From NCBI GenBank assembly GCA_019671005.1, contig CM033745.1:31399526-31463525 (forward strand): a stretch of DNA of 64,000 nt, in the 5' to 3' direction. Below the pieces are notes generated by a model. That model did no database searches. It had not been told where the DNA came from and saw only the letters and a program-made list of their open reading frames with translations. Of the stretch, positions 25,547-35,879 are shown piece by piece. Source of the stretch: Hibiscus mutabilis. Its lineage: Eukaryota > Streptophyta > Magnoliopsida > Malvales > Malvaceae. Both the position numbers and the translations under genes were made by a program. Numbering within the stretch: the stretch's first letter is position 1; every line of letters starts with the position of its first letter.

Positions 25547-27370
25547 TATAACACCCCTTTCCCGGTCTAGTAGAGAACCGGGTTAGAAAGCATTATCGAA
25601 AAACATATTCAGAATTTGGAAGCTTAATTGGAGTCAAAAATTTATTCATAAATTCTAATATTCTTATATAAGGCTTAGTGAACATAATGATCAACTACTG
25701 ACTCATATGGGGTCAATTTTAAACTTTCACAAACTTAGGGACTAAATTGCAAATTTCATAAATTAGCGATCCTAATCCAAATTCTTTATTGCCAACTTGT
25801 AATTAAACTTACCAATTATTAATTTGTGAAGTTTCAATACAATTGGGTATCATTAACCTAATCAATTAGTCTGTATAGTTATTAGTGGCCAATTTGTAAA
25901 TTGTCCAAATTCTGGTTTTACGCCTTATAATAGATTTAACTAACACCGTATCGATACCCTAAAGGCCGTATCGATATCCTAAGCCTAATTTCAGATTTCC
26001 AGATTCAAATGATGTCAAACCTGTACCAATACAACTAATCCTGTATCGATATGCGTTGACCGCGTTGACCCCGTATCGATACGCTCTAAGATGTATCGAT
26101 ACCATTTTCAACCCAAATTCCAGTGACCAATTTCTGTATAGACATACCCTAGCCGTATCGATACACCTTGTTCCTTAAGTCAAATTTATGCCTAACTGTA
26201 CCGATACGCCATCACCTGTACCAATATGCCTTGACTTGTAATGAATGAATTTTGCTGGTTTTTAATCAATTTACATAATCAAACATTATTCAAATTTTAC
26301 CAGAAATCCTAAAAATAGTATTTCTAATCGTGGGTCAAATTTCAAGGCATTTCGAACTCATTTACCAAGGTTTTACCAATTAGTGCATTTAGGCTCATTT
26401 TAGCTAGTTTGCCAAGTCCAAAACATACCATTATAACATACAACGCCTAGGTACTATTATGCTTGCACAACCGCATCTGAATAAGCTATTACAATGCGTT
26501 TAAAACTTATGCCACCTTACTAGGAGTTCAGAAACAAAAGTAGACATACATATGGTAGCGGGAGTGACTTGCAACCGCAAATTACACGATCGATGCTCGG
26601 AAAGCTTTAGGATCCTAAAATGCATGAGACACACATATGTTAGGCTTACATAGCCTAGTGAGGTAGTCATAACAACATAAGCAATAACAATACATAAATA
26701 GCATGCTATGAACATGAATGGCATATTGGCATACTTAATTATCATAATCGCATTCTTTTAATCAAAGGGTCTCATGCTTAGGCCATTTATCATAATTGTA
26801 CATAATCATAATGAAGCTTATAAACATTTAAATTCCCTTGGACAATGTAACAAGTGGATACGTGGATTCCCCTTTACACCACACATATATCAGAAAATAG
26901 GTTGTAGCCTTGAGTCGTAGCTCCTAATAGTATCCCTTACACAATCAATCCTTATCTCCCCCACACATAGGCCTTAGCCTTGGACCGTAGTCCAATCCCT
27001 TACTTATACGAGCTCAAATAGCCCTATGTCATGCCAATTGTATCCAAAACTCACAAATGTCCAAGGTTACACATATTTCATTATGTTACTTACCTTTATG
27101 GCCATAGGCCATAGCGTATCGAAATCGGAATTGAGCCTTAGCTCCATAACATATCATAGCATGATCATAATCATATCATATCATAATCATAACATAACGG
27201 ATACCACATATATACTCATAGACATATCGAATAATGTAAGGACTTACCATGCTAGCCGTTAGCATCCACACATGATTGATGTATGTGAGCCTTTAAACAA
27301 AATGCAATTATAACATAAACGAATGCAACAAGATGGCTCCTTGCCTATCCATCGACACTACTACACTCAC
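25547..27370 (-). repeat. Element 3 5' LTR, truncated at its 5' side
   Basis: It matches the 3' LTR from its end (25547) back to GTGAGTGTAG at 27370-27361, then stops. The roughly 960 bases that should lie upstream, including any promoter, are absent. The cut falls within a few bases of the splice-donor-like position. Acceptor-like GCATTTTAG|GATCC is at 26615. It also holds the conserved core (about 26850-27060) and the dyad array (25948-26227). Confidence 0.85.
25948..26227. repeat. GTATCGATAC dyad array, Element 3 5' LTR
   Basis: Pairs are at 25948/25968, 26023/26043, 26073/26093, 26136/26155 and 26198/26218 (spacings 20, 20, 20, 19 and 20). They correspond one-to-one with the pairs of the other LTR, which has lost one half of the first pair. 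Confidence 0.8.
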
Positions 27371-28040
27371 TTTGATCTTAGTATTCAAATGAAACTATCA
27401 CCTTTTTGTAAATAGTCTATTAAGCCTCGTGGTTGCTTGTTGGTTAAGCCATGTTGATATGATAATCGGATGATTGATTGTTGGTTAAGCTAAGTTAGTC
27501 TTGCTATTTGAATACTTGTTGCTACGGTTAAATGTTTGGTTGAGATATGTGATGTCAGATGATAATCTTGGATATTAAGTTTGATTTTAAATGATACAAC
27601 TTGTAAGCTTAAAGATCACTAAACAATAGTATGCTATTTACTTGAATGATCTTAAATATTGATCGTTATGTCTTTAAAATGGTTAGAGGTATTACAAGTT
27701 TGTAACCGGTCTGGAATTAGTAATGTATATTAAAGATAAGTGCTCTTATGTGATAGTAGAAATAATGCAATAAACTTTATGATCTAAAGTACATAGAATA
27801 TAAGAGCATGCTACGAACTAGTGATTGAAGCGTGTTGTTTAATGTATGATTATTTGATGGTACATGAATTGATGTTGAAGTTAGAACTGTGAAAAAATTA
27901 AAAAGCTTTTAAATTGCTCTGTCTTTTGAAGGCATGTTTAGCTAATTGTAGTAAGTTTATCAAGAATGTTTGTATGTTTATTTGGTAACACGTCCCAAGC
28001 CGGTTTATTTCCTAGACCGGGTAGGGGGTGTTACAACCTT

Positions 28041-28435
28041 CCTCCTTAAGCAGTCGAAAAGGATTTAGTAAACCCTCATTAATTTGAATTTTGACCTAAG
28101 AAAATACTATGTCTCGCCATTAATAAAAGATCTAGTTTGGAAATTTTATGCTAACAATAAGTAATGAATGTAGTAATTAAGGTTAGTTGCTTAAAACCTT
28201 AAAAATATTCTAAGCCTAAATTGCTTGATCTAATATGCTTTGCTTTGCAAGTAATCTAAAGTTAAATTAAGATTGCTCTAATAGAAAGAAAGTTAGCATG
28301 ATTTAATCAATGATTTTTTGTGGCTTCCCTTGTTTTTCTTGTGTCTCCAATCTTTGAATGACTAGTTGTTTGCACTTGGTTTTCATAATGCTTCTTATCT
28401 CGGTTTAACTCTTAAACATGTTAAGGGGTGTTACA
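28041..28435 (+). repeat. Element 1 3' LTR, distal part
   Basis: It continues the LTR exactly where 11632 stopped (CCTCCTTAAGCAGTCG, as at 4983 in the 5' LTR) and ends GGGGTGTTACA at 28435. 28036-28040 is the ACCTT duplication made by Element 2. Confidence 0.88.
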
Positions 28436-30540
28436 CATTCTCTCTGGTTTTTAATTTCATTTAAATGGTGATGTTGAGATATAATATTTTGTAGATGGAA
28501 CCCTCAACCATGAACTAAATTTTTATAGTTGATTGGGGGATGTTTGCATTTAACGTTGGTTTTATGTTTGGTTTTAATAACTCAAATGCCTTGGCATTGT
28601 TTTTTCTATATGGCATGTATTTTAGTTTTCTAAATTCTTTGCCATGCGTATGCTGGCATTGTTTTCTTATTGCACCTTAATATCTTAACAGACTTGAGGG
28701 GTGACGACTAGTTGCCAGATACTAAGGAGAGAAGCTTCGAAAGAAGATGTTCAAGTAGATGAGCTTACTTATGAACTGAATCTACCCCTTAGGAGTATAG
28801 ATTGGAACTTAATCAAATTAATTAATAAAAAACTTTACTATAGACATATAGGGGTTTAACATGGTTAATTTTAGGCATTGCCATCGATAGAGGTAATGTC
28901 ATCCTTGAATCTGCTCGGCAATAATTCCAAGGCATGACATTATTAAAGGCTGGCATGAATAATGTGAAAACCAAGCATCTCTTGCCAATGCTCATCATCC
29001 ATTCGTATATTTTTGTTGCCAATTTGTTTACACTTTTATTGCATTTTCTTACTTTTCTTTTTTCCAAATCAAAAACCCAAATCAATTTTAAAACTTTTTG
29101 TTCCCTTCAACAAGTAAAATATTGAGCACTTAAAAGGGTATATACTTGCACGCAAAAGACCCACCCTTGGCATTAATTTTCTTGCATATTAACACTAAAT
29201 CCTCAATCTTTGCCAAGCGTTAGCACGGTCGACAACTTGCAATTAAAAGGGTGAATGAAAAGCCAAATACATTACCACAAGAATGCATTGCTTGGATGAC
29301 ATTAAGAGAAAATGATCTAGAAAACTTCCAAAATTCATTTGACACCAATCACCATCATGGATGACATTCAAGAAGACAATCAAGGGGTCAAATTCACATA
29401 TTCAAGTGGTTGAATAAAGAATGAAAGTTTCTATCATATGATTACTTACATTCTAATGAACTTGACCAAGAGAACCTTCTATAATTTCTTAAAGACCATT
29501 TACATTCTCATTAATTTGACCAAGAGAACTCTCTATAATTTTTTAAAGACCATTCGATTTCCCTAAAACCATTCATCTACTACTTTGTCAAGCCTATAAA
29601 TAGAGGCTCATTTCACCTTTGTCACATACAACTTGCATCTTGGAATGTAATACTATTTGAGAGTGTTCAAACTCTTTGTTCTTATTTGACCTTTTCCTAA
29701 CTTATCAATGATCTCGTTGTGGCATCAACCCCTTTTCGAACTTATCATTGCAAAGTGTAGCGTTCAAAACTGTCATGGATATCAATTGGTTCTTATCACT
29801 CTATGGAGAGAGGGCCATAGTTCTTAACTTGATATTCTAATTTAAAAACCTTATAAGAATTTGTTTTACACTCCTTTATAGTGTTGATTCGTTCTTGGTC
29901 CTTTAATTCAGATTTCAAGTATATTCTTCAATTTACTATCATCATTATTCCACTATCCTCTAAATTCAAGTCAACTACACCATAGCAATTTAATCATCTT
30001 CCGTATTGAAATCATTTTTACCTTCATTATTGCATCATAAGCTTCATCATTTGTATCCATTCATTCTCATCACTTTTGTTGGAAAAATGATATTTTTGGA
30101 GCTTTGAATGAGAAATTGATTCAAATGTTGTTGAGGAAAAATGTGGAACAAATTGTTGGTTAGTAAATGTGCAATCGTGCATGATGTGGGTAACGCAATG
30201 CTCGAACTGGTTGAGCGCTCCATGGGTTTGCAGAAATTTTAACCCCAAATATTTTCCTCAAGTAGAGCATATCTTTTTCAAATTATATTTTGGAATTAAA
30301 ATGATGAATATTAAAAGCTTATTTTAACTCAGACAATAATTTTGGAAGTTGCTCTTTAAAGGCTCATTATTTCTCAATATTAAATGCTCTATTAGGTATA
30401 AAAATTTCTAATAGTTCACTATGTGAAACCTCTATAAATACATGTAATCTACTAGGTTTTACGCAACTAAAAAAACACATATATTTTTCTATTAATTTAC
30501 TTTTTAACTTTTTGATGACTCAACTGAACTGTCTCTATGG
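28436..30540 (+). repeat. Old repeat DNA continuing the Tat/Athila-like LTR; possible promoter
   Basis: No gene is visible. Words such as GGCATTG and GCCAAG link 28440-29230 with 1-1454. A TATA-box-like CTATAAATAG sits at 29594-29603 just after a 54-bp direct duplication (29448-29501 and 29502-29555), an arrangement seen in LTR U3 regions. A second TATA-like CTATAAATAC is near 30432. The right end of the LTR and a primer binding site were not found, so 29240-30540 may belong to another element. Confidence 0.35.
29448..29555 (+). repeat. 54-bp direct duplication upstream of a TATA-like box
   Basis: Two adjacent copies (29448-29501 and 29502-29555) share TTGACCAAGAGAA and TAAAGACCATT with few differences. 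The TATA-like sequence begins 39 bases downstream. Confidence 0.8.
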
Positions 30541-33216
30541 ACGGAGGAAAGAGAAAGCTTAGGTGGTAGTCAGGTACTTGGATCATGCCTCTAGAGGATA
30601 GGGCAGATGCAGTCCTAGTGAAGCTTTTGGAGGACTTGGGTCCGGTTATGGGGAGCTCTTATGTGAGTTATGGAGAGGTTGGCTTTTATTTGGGGTGCAT
30701 GGGTCCTTATAAGGTGTTAGACAAGGTGAGGACATGTGTCGTACGAAGGGGGCACGTGCCTTGGTGAGTTGCCGTGACTCAGTGTTGATATAGATCAGGT
30801 GCATCGTCATGTGGCTCAGGGTAGCGTTCACATGCCCAATTCGAAAAGGTCATGTTTGGTCATTCGTATAGTTATGGTTCACTAGCACGTTCGCAGAGAG
30901 GGTTGTAATTGGGTGTTTCTCGTAGTGACGGTTCGTAGGTACTAACAATAGCCTATGGGTGAGGGAAGGTTATAAAGTGACTTATTTGCCTGTAGATTTG
31001 AAGTGGGATTGTGGGTCGCAAAAAATTTTGTATGCTCGCAACCTTGGAGTTGTGGTTCTTTAATGAATAATTAGGTATTCGTGTGTACGCTCCTGTAAAT
31101 ATTGGTTTATTTAGTTTTTAATAACATATAATTTTCCTTTAGTGTATGAATTATGATAAACTTATGATGAATTATAAAGTTTGAATTATGCTTACATTCT
31201 TGGTGTTCGCAGGTATTTCTCTTTCTTAAAAATGGCGGTAAATTGATATAAGCTTATGATATTTTCAAGATAAATGGGCAGCAAACGCTTGCCCTCCTTT
31301 TGAAAATAATCTGCAAGAGAGTTCTCTTTATATAGTTTCTCATGAATCGACATCATTCTCTAGGGGCGGATTTATATACTTGCGTAGTTTCCTTAAGTTG
31401 GGATGACTCTTGCCCCTGAGTGAGAAAATAGTTTAGCTCTTTGTTGCTATGACCAGTGTAAATCGAAGTGATTAAGTACATGTGATCATGATCTTTCTCT
31501 CTTTTAGGGCAATATGACACTTTTTTAAAGTGACATTATTCTCTAGGGGAGTCTGCCTCAGTAATTTTTATTTGTAAAGGTATTTTACATGTTTAATTAT
31601 GTGTACTTACCGTGAGAGCGTGTAGCGAACCTTTATCTTTGTGATCGCTTAACTATGCGCATTTACTATGGATATTTAATGCTACTTGCCTTGTATGTGA
31701 ATTTGTCATATTAGGAACATAGTGTACTTGTATTTGCGTAAATTTTTTGAGTTGGGAGGTTTCTTGCCCTCGGGTAAGATAGTCTTGACTGCGATAGACT
31801 TTATCGCACATTTTCTCTTCTTCTTGTGTGTATACAATTTAGCTCCTTGTTGTTATAAACAATGTAAATTTGTGTCCGCTTTGTTGGAACTACCTCGTTC
31901 CTATGAAATGATATCATTAACTCGATTCCCCAATGCAAGTTTCTTGATAAAGATCGGGGCGATATCACTAACTTATATCAGTATTGCTAACTCTTGCCCC
32001 CTAGGCGAGGGGAGGTTATAAAGTAAGATTCGTAAGTCTAGAATTTTGAAGTTTCTTATCTTTGATTTCTTAAAATGCTTCTTTATTTAAAAATTTTCAT
32101 CACATAAGTATAGACTTGTGATATTGCAAATTTGTAAGGTTATAGGTGATTGATGTAATGCGTTCACTGATGGTAATATTTATTTTTCTTTTGTGCAAAT
32201 AGTTTAGCTTTTTACTTTTTATAAGTGGTGTTATTTGTTATCGTTCTTTTGAAACGACAAGAGCAGTAAGAGAGTTTGCTTGAATAGTTTATCCCATAAC
32301 AAATAAAATAAATCTAGTTATCGTTTTATTTGTGCGTGCTCATTTGTTGCTGTGAACACTTGCCCCCTTGTAAAAATGATTTGTGGGATTTACACTATTG
32401 CTTAGCTTATTTTGTGTAAGCTTATTTGTTTAAATATGAGCGATTTTTTTGACTTTTTTTATATGTTGGAAGCAATATTAACTTCTATTGTAATGGCATA
32501 CGTTGCCTTTCTGGGGTGGGAGATCACTAGCACATGGTTATTTTTAGATATTATTCATATTCACTTGCTTAGGTGATTCATTTTTCTTTGAGTTTGCATA
32601 GTTTGGTAGTCTCTTTTTTTTCTTGAAAATGGCGATACATAAATATAAATTTCTACCATTTGAAAACTTATGAGGTATGTAGGTACCAAATGTTTACACC
32701 TGTTTTGAAAATAATTTACAGAAGAAAAGTTCTCTTTCATGCCGATTTCTTGGGACGAACTATCTTGTTTGCCTTTGCAAGGCTATCTTTTGTTTGAGGG
32801 AATTCTTGCCCCTTCGGTGTAATAGTTTTGACTGCTATTTTTTATTCTCATATTCCTTAATATATTATTCATCACGTGTTTATTTGGAAATGGCGATTGC
32901 TTAGCGTTTTCCCTAGATTTGTGGTAAGTGTAACTTGAAAATAGATTTGCTCCTTAAAAGCGGTGATCATTTAGATGATCCGTTTTATACTTGCTTTACT
33001 TTGGGAGTGCTATGAAACTCAACTTGGGGGCGCCGTATTGTTGTCACTTGACTTGTGAGTGTTTTATTATTCTCACTTGACTTATGTAGATGTTTGTGCT
33101 TGGGAGTGGCGACCATTCTTTCTTTATGCTTGTTTCTTAAAGGCGGTGATCGTCGGGCGGTGTCCATTTGCACAATTCTTAAAAGTTGCAGAGGCCTAGA
33201 AGAGTTTTATTTTCAT
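30541..33216 (+). other. Unassigned repeat-like stretch with recurring 'cttgcccc' segments
   Basis: No reading frame resembles a known protein. The same phrases recur in loose form: CTTGCCC plus TTTAGCTCYTTGTTGYTAT (about 31410-31455 and 31765-31855), and TTTTGAAAATAAT...AGTTCTCTTT (about 31302-31330 and 32702-32735). Paragraph-like segments of a few hundred bases therefore seem to have been duplicated and diverged. It is probably the noncoding part of a retroelement, but no LTR ends or protein motifs prove this. Confidence 0.3.
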
Positions 33217-33551
33217 CGCTACGCTATGTCTGAGCCATAGGAGAGTTTCATTATTCATCGCTACGTTACATATGAGACGTAGGAGAGTTTCGTTATTCTC
33301 GCTACGCTACGTATGGGCCGTAGGAGAGTTTTGTTATTCATCATTGCGATACGTATGAGACGTAGGAGAATTTCATTGTTCATCACTACGCTACGTATAA
33401 GCCGTAGGAGAGTTTCATTGTTCATCGCTATGCTACGTATGAGCCGTAGGAGAGTTCCATTATTAATCGCTACGCTACGTATGAATCGTAGGAGAGTTTT
33501 ATTGTTCATCGCTACACTGCGTATGAGCCATAGAAGAGTTTCATTATTCAT
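33217..33551. repeat. 42-bp minisatellite, 8 copies
   Basis: Units start at 33217, 33259, 33300, 33342, 33384, 33426, 33468 and 33510 (42 bp each, one of 41). The consensus contains CGCTACGCTACGTATGAGCC and GTAGGAGAGTTTCATTATTC. Because 42 is a multiple of three, both strands stay open, giving 14-residue repeats (minus: MNNETLLRLIRSVA). There is no sign that these are translated. Confidence 0.92.
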
Positions 33552-33620
33552 CGCTACTTGGTCATGTTATTAGCTAAACATTACCAAGTAGAATAAGGTT
33601 ATTGCAAACTCATCTATAAA

Positions 33621-33623
<3 letters not shown>

Positions 33624-33652
<29 letters not shown>
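33624..33652. repeat. (ATA)n microsatellite
   Basis: About nine uninterrupted ATA/AAT units lie in an AT-rich flank 70 bases after the minisatellite. Confidence 0.9.
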
Positions 33653-35879
33653 ACTCATCCAACGTATCATCAAAAAAGCATGTTAACATGAAATCATAAG
33701 TAATCTTATGATATCATTACGAATCTCTGGTGTTATGCTCATGTGCACTAACCTCCAAATCAAGCTATAAAATTTTTACAAGAGATATAATTTACTCACC
33801 ATGAAAACTATCTTAAATGCATTTCTTTGTAATGTAATTTCCATATTTGAAAATGAAAGATTGACTTCGAGTTACCTGTCGGGAATGTAGTTCCAGAGAA
33901 GAAGTTTGTAAAGTAGACAACAAAGGAAGTTATATTCTTATCTGATTCGATAGAAGAGTAGCATAGAATGGCAACTAACCGTACCAGAAAAGAACACTAC
34001 ATTTGCCTCCTGAATTTGCAATTGGAATGAAGAGTAGGAGACAAAAGGGAAAAATCCTTTTGAACCCCATCATCTGAATTGCTAGGGATATGGCTGGGCA
34101 ACTAAAACCCTAACTCAATTACGGACGTTCTTTTATTTCCATCATTATGCACCACAAAGTTGTTACAACTCCTTGTACAACCTGAAAATTTGATGCTAAG
34201 CGGACTATAAATTTATCCTTCCCGAAACAACTCAATCACTTCTTAAAATGTTATTAATTCAAATATGATGCATTTTAGAGATAGTTTAGCAGTTACAAAC
34301 ATGAATGAAATCAATGATTTAGAAGTGTTAACTTTTTGGTGCAACTGCGAAGAACACAACACTGAATGGTTAAATCATCGTTAGTCTTAGTGTTAACTAT
34401 ATGAATAAAGAGTAAAAGGACAGGAAATTAGAAAAGTCTAAATCGACCAAATAAAATTCAGTTACAAATTCTTAAACTCAAGGCTTGTTCCAACATAAAG
34501 GGTGCGCAATCTTAATTCAAGCATAAGGGAACTGTTTCTTTGTCTATATTGATAAGACCAAACTCTTTTTGTCATCACATAAAGTTTGAACAATATGCAA
34601 GGATGTGTGTGTGTGTAGAGTTGTACATATATGTCCCCAATAAAAACAAGGTTCATGGGAATTAAAAATTGTTACCTGGATGATAAAACTAGTGTACAAT
34701 TGAAACAGTTCTTTGCTTCATAATAGCAAACACTTGTGTTTTCTCGAGAATACCTTTCTCATTGATAGTTGGATTCAAAAAACCCAAGCCTTAAGCTTTT
34801 CAAACGTGGAGTAAAAACTTCGGCTGCTTCGCTTAAGAGTGGAAAAAAGAAATTCCAAAAACAAGCATAACATCGTAAGAGATTATACTTGATATTATTT
34901 GACAAACTGACTATATAATTAAATTGTAACTTGCCATAAATACATAAAAGTTATAGATGGAAAATAAGAGTAGGAACAGATGGAATTTGTTTATAATTAA
35001 TTTCGATGCTTAAGAAATTCAATCTATGTCTTATGGGAAACACTTGTAGCATTTTAGGAGATAATATTATTCTATGCTTAGTTTTAAGTTGTATCAAATA
35101 ATCGATTACCAACCGGGAGATTTCCCTTTAAACATGGGATTTTCAATAACAGAAATTACCCAAAAAAGCATTAAACACAAGTGATTTCCGGAAGACAAAA
35201 CATTATTTCACAAATTTTAAGGCTAAGATCATACCAGCAATCAATAGAGTCGGGGAGAAAAGCAGTAGGGGCTGCTAATTTAAGACAATGAAGGTGAACA
35301 TACCTTTTTCATGTTTGGGGGTTGGATTCTTAAAAAAGTCTTTGATATAGTCTTTTGCAAGCTATACTAAGACAGAGCAGGTATCTCCAATGTGCATTAA
35401 ATCAATGAAAGAAATCCGCAAAGGTACCCAAGGAAAAGAATCTCGATAGTTATCAATACATCACACCAAAGACTAATTTTTCAGACCAATTTAGAAAACC
35501 AAAACAGCAATTGAATCACAAATTTGGATTCAACCTAAGGCCAGAGATACTGAAATATATAGATCCTAACACAATTTACCATCATATTTCACATAGGCCA
35601 GCAATTTCCAGGTTCTCTCATTCAAGATATAGAATTTTCATATAGGCAACCAAAATGTCTTAATATTTAATAATAATCAGTAATAAGTTAAATAACTAAT
35701 CTAACGCCACTTTCAAGAATAATATACAATTTAAACTATCACTAATAGTTAAACAAAATCTAAATGTATGGGTTATAAGATTGTTAATCTTTTCCTCAAA
35801 TAAATCACTTAATAGTTATAAACTTGCATCAGGGACATGAGTTCGCGTTATAAGCTTGTTAATCTTTTCCTCGAATAAA
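33653..35879 (-). other. Non-repetitive-looking stretch with weak minus-strand exon candidates
   Basis: Unlike its neighbours, this stretch shares no words with the LTR families here. On the minus strand there are splice-like junctions: 35361-35304 (see separate entry); GACAG|GTAACT near 33875; and a frame ending SLRLGFFESNYQ before a stop near 34757. A TTGAGTTAGGGTTTTAG stretch near 34115-34100, common in plant 5' untranslated leaders, precedes an ATG pair at 34073 with a short hydrophobic frame that stops after about 32 codons. It could be a decayed host gene or intron sequence. No protein family was recognised. Confidence 0.25.
35304..35361 (-). other. Candidate 58-bp internal exon (unrecognised protein)
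   Basis: On the minus strand TTAGTATAG is followed by 58 bases open as LAKDYIKDFFKNPTPKHEK and then AAG|GTATGT. The acceptor, donor and charged peptide together look exon-like. The next plausible coding stretch in the same direction is near 34830-34757. I do not recognise the peptide, and a chance match cannot be excluded. Confidence 0.22.

Larger units (their letters stand above)
18051..27370 (-). mobile_element. Element 3: Tekay-like chromovirus, minus strand, 5' LTR truncated
   Basis: Reading right to left: truncated 5' LTR (27370-25547), primer site, gag, protease, RT, RNase H, integrase with chromodomain tail, polypurine tract (20851-20840), full 3' LTR (20839-18051). It sits inside the Element 2 LTR. 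The left flank GGTAG (18046-18050) has no partner because the right LTR is cut. The two LTRs agree at roughly 90% by eye. All genes are broken, so it cannot move by itself. Confidence 0.88.
11633..28035 (+). mobile_element. Element 2: solo LTR (about 4.3 kb net) carrying two further insertions
   Basis: It begins TGTAATACCC and ends GGGGGTGTTACA and is flanked by the perfect 5-bp duplication ACCTT (11628-11632 and 28036-28040). Removing the nested solo LTR (13681-16482) and Element 3 (18051-27370) leaves one LTR made of 11633-13680, 16488-18050 and 27371-28035. No internal genes belong to it, so LTR-LTR recombination removed them before or after the nesting. Landmarks follow the shared order: word array (12240-12960), ATGAGTGTAGTT near 13076, core (13650 and 16488-16760), acceptor TTTCAGGGTAAA (17645), CTCCTAGATGGTGGCAT (17729-17748). 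Confidence 0.75.
1460..28435 (+). mobile_element. Element 1: degenerate Tekay-like Ty3/gypsy chromovirus, interrupted by nested insertions
   Basis: The parts are the 5' LTR (1460-5372), primer binding site, decayed gag-pol (5400-8330) and 3' LTR (8331-11632 plus 28041-28435). The outer flanks are CATTT (1455-1459) and CATTC (28436-28440), a 5-bp target duplication with one change. The 16.4 kb between 11633 and 28035 is a later nested insertion. The two LTRs are similar over their whole length but carry many substitutions and small indels, and the genes are broken many times, so this is one of the oldest insertions here. The chromovirus call rests on the integrase motifs, the residual chromodomain and the LTR ends. 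Confidence 0.85.

Noticed and set aside
33261..33573. Overlapping 14-residue repeat proteins on both strands of the minisatellite
   Set aside because: The open frames follow from a 42-bp period; there is no start context, flanking coding sequence or family match.
34000..34073. Signal-peptide-like minus-strand frame starting at 34073
   Set aside because: It stops after about 32 codons and has no supported next exon; noted only as part of the exon-candidate stretch.
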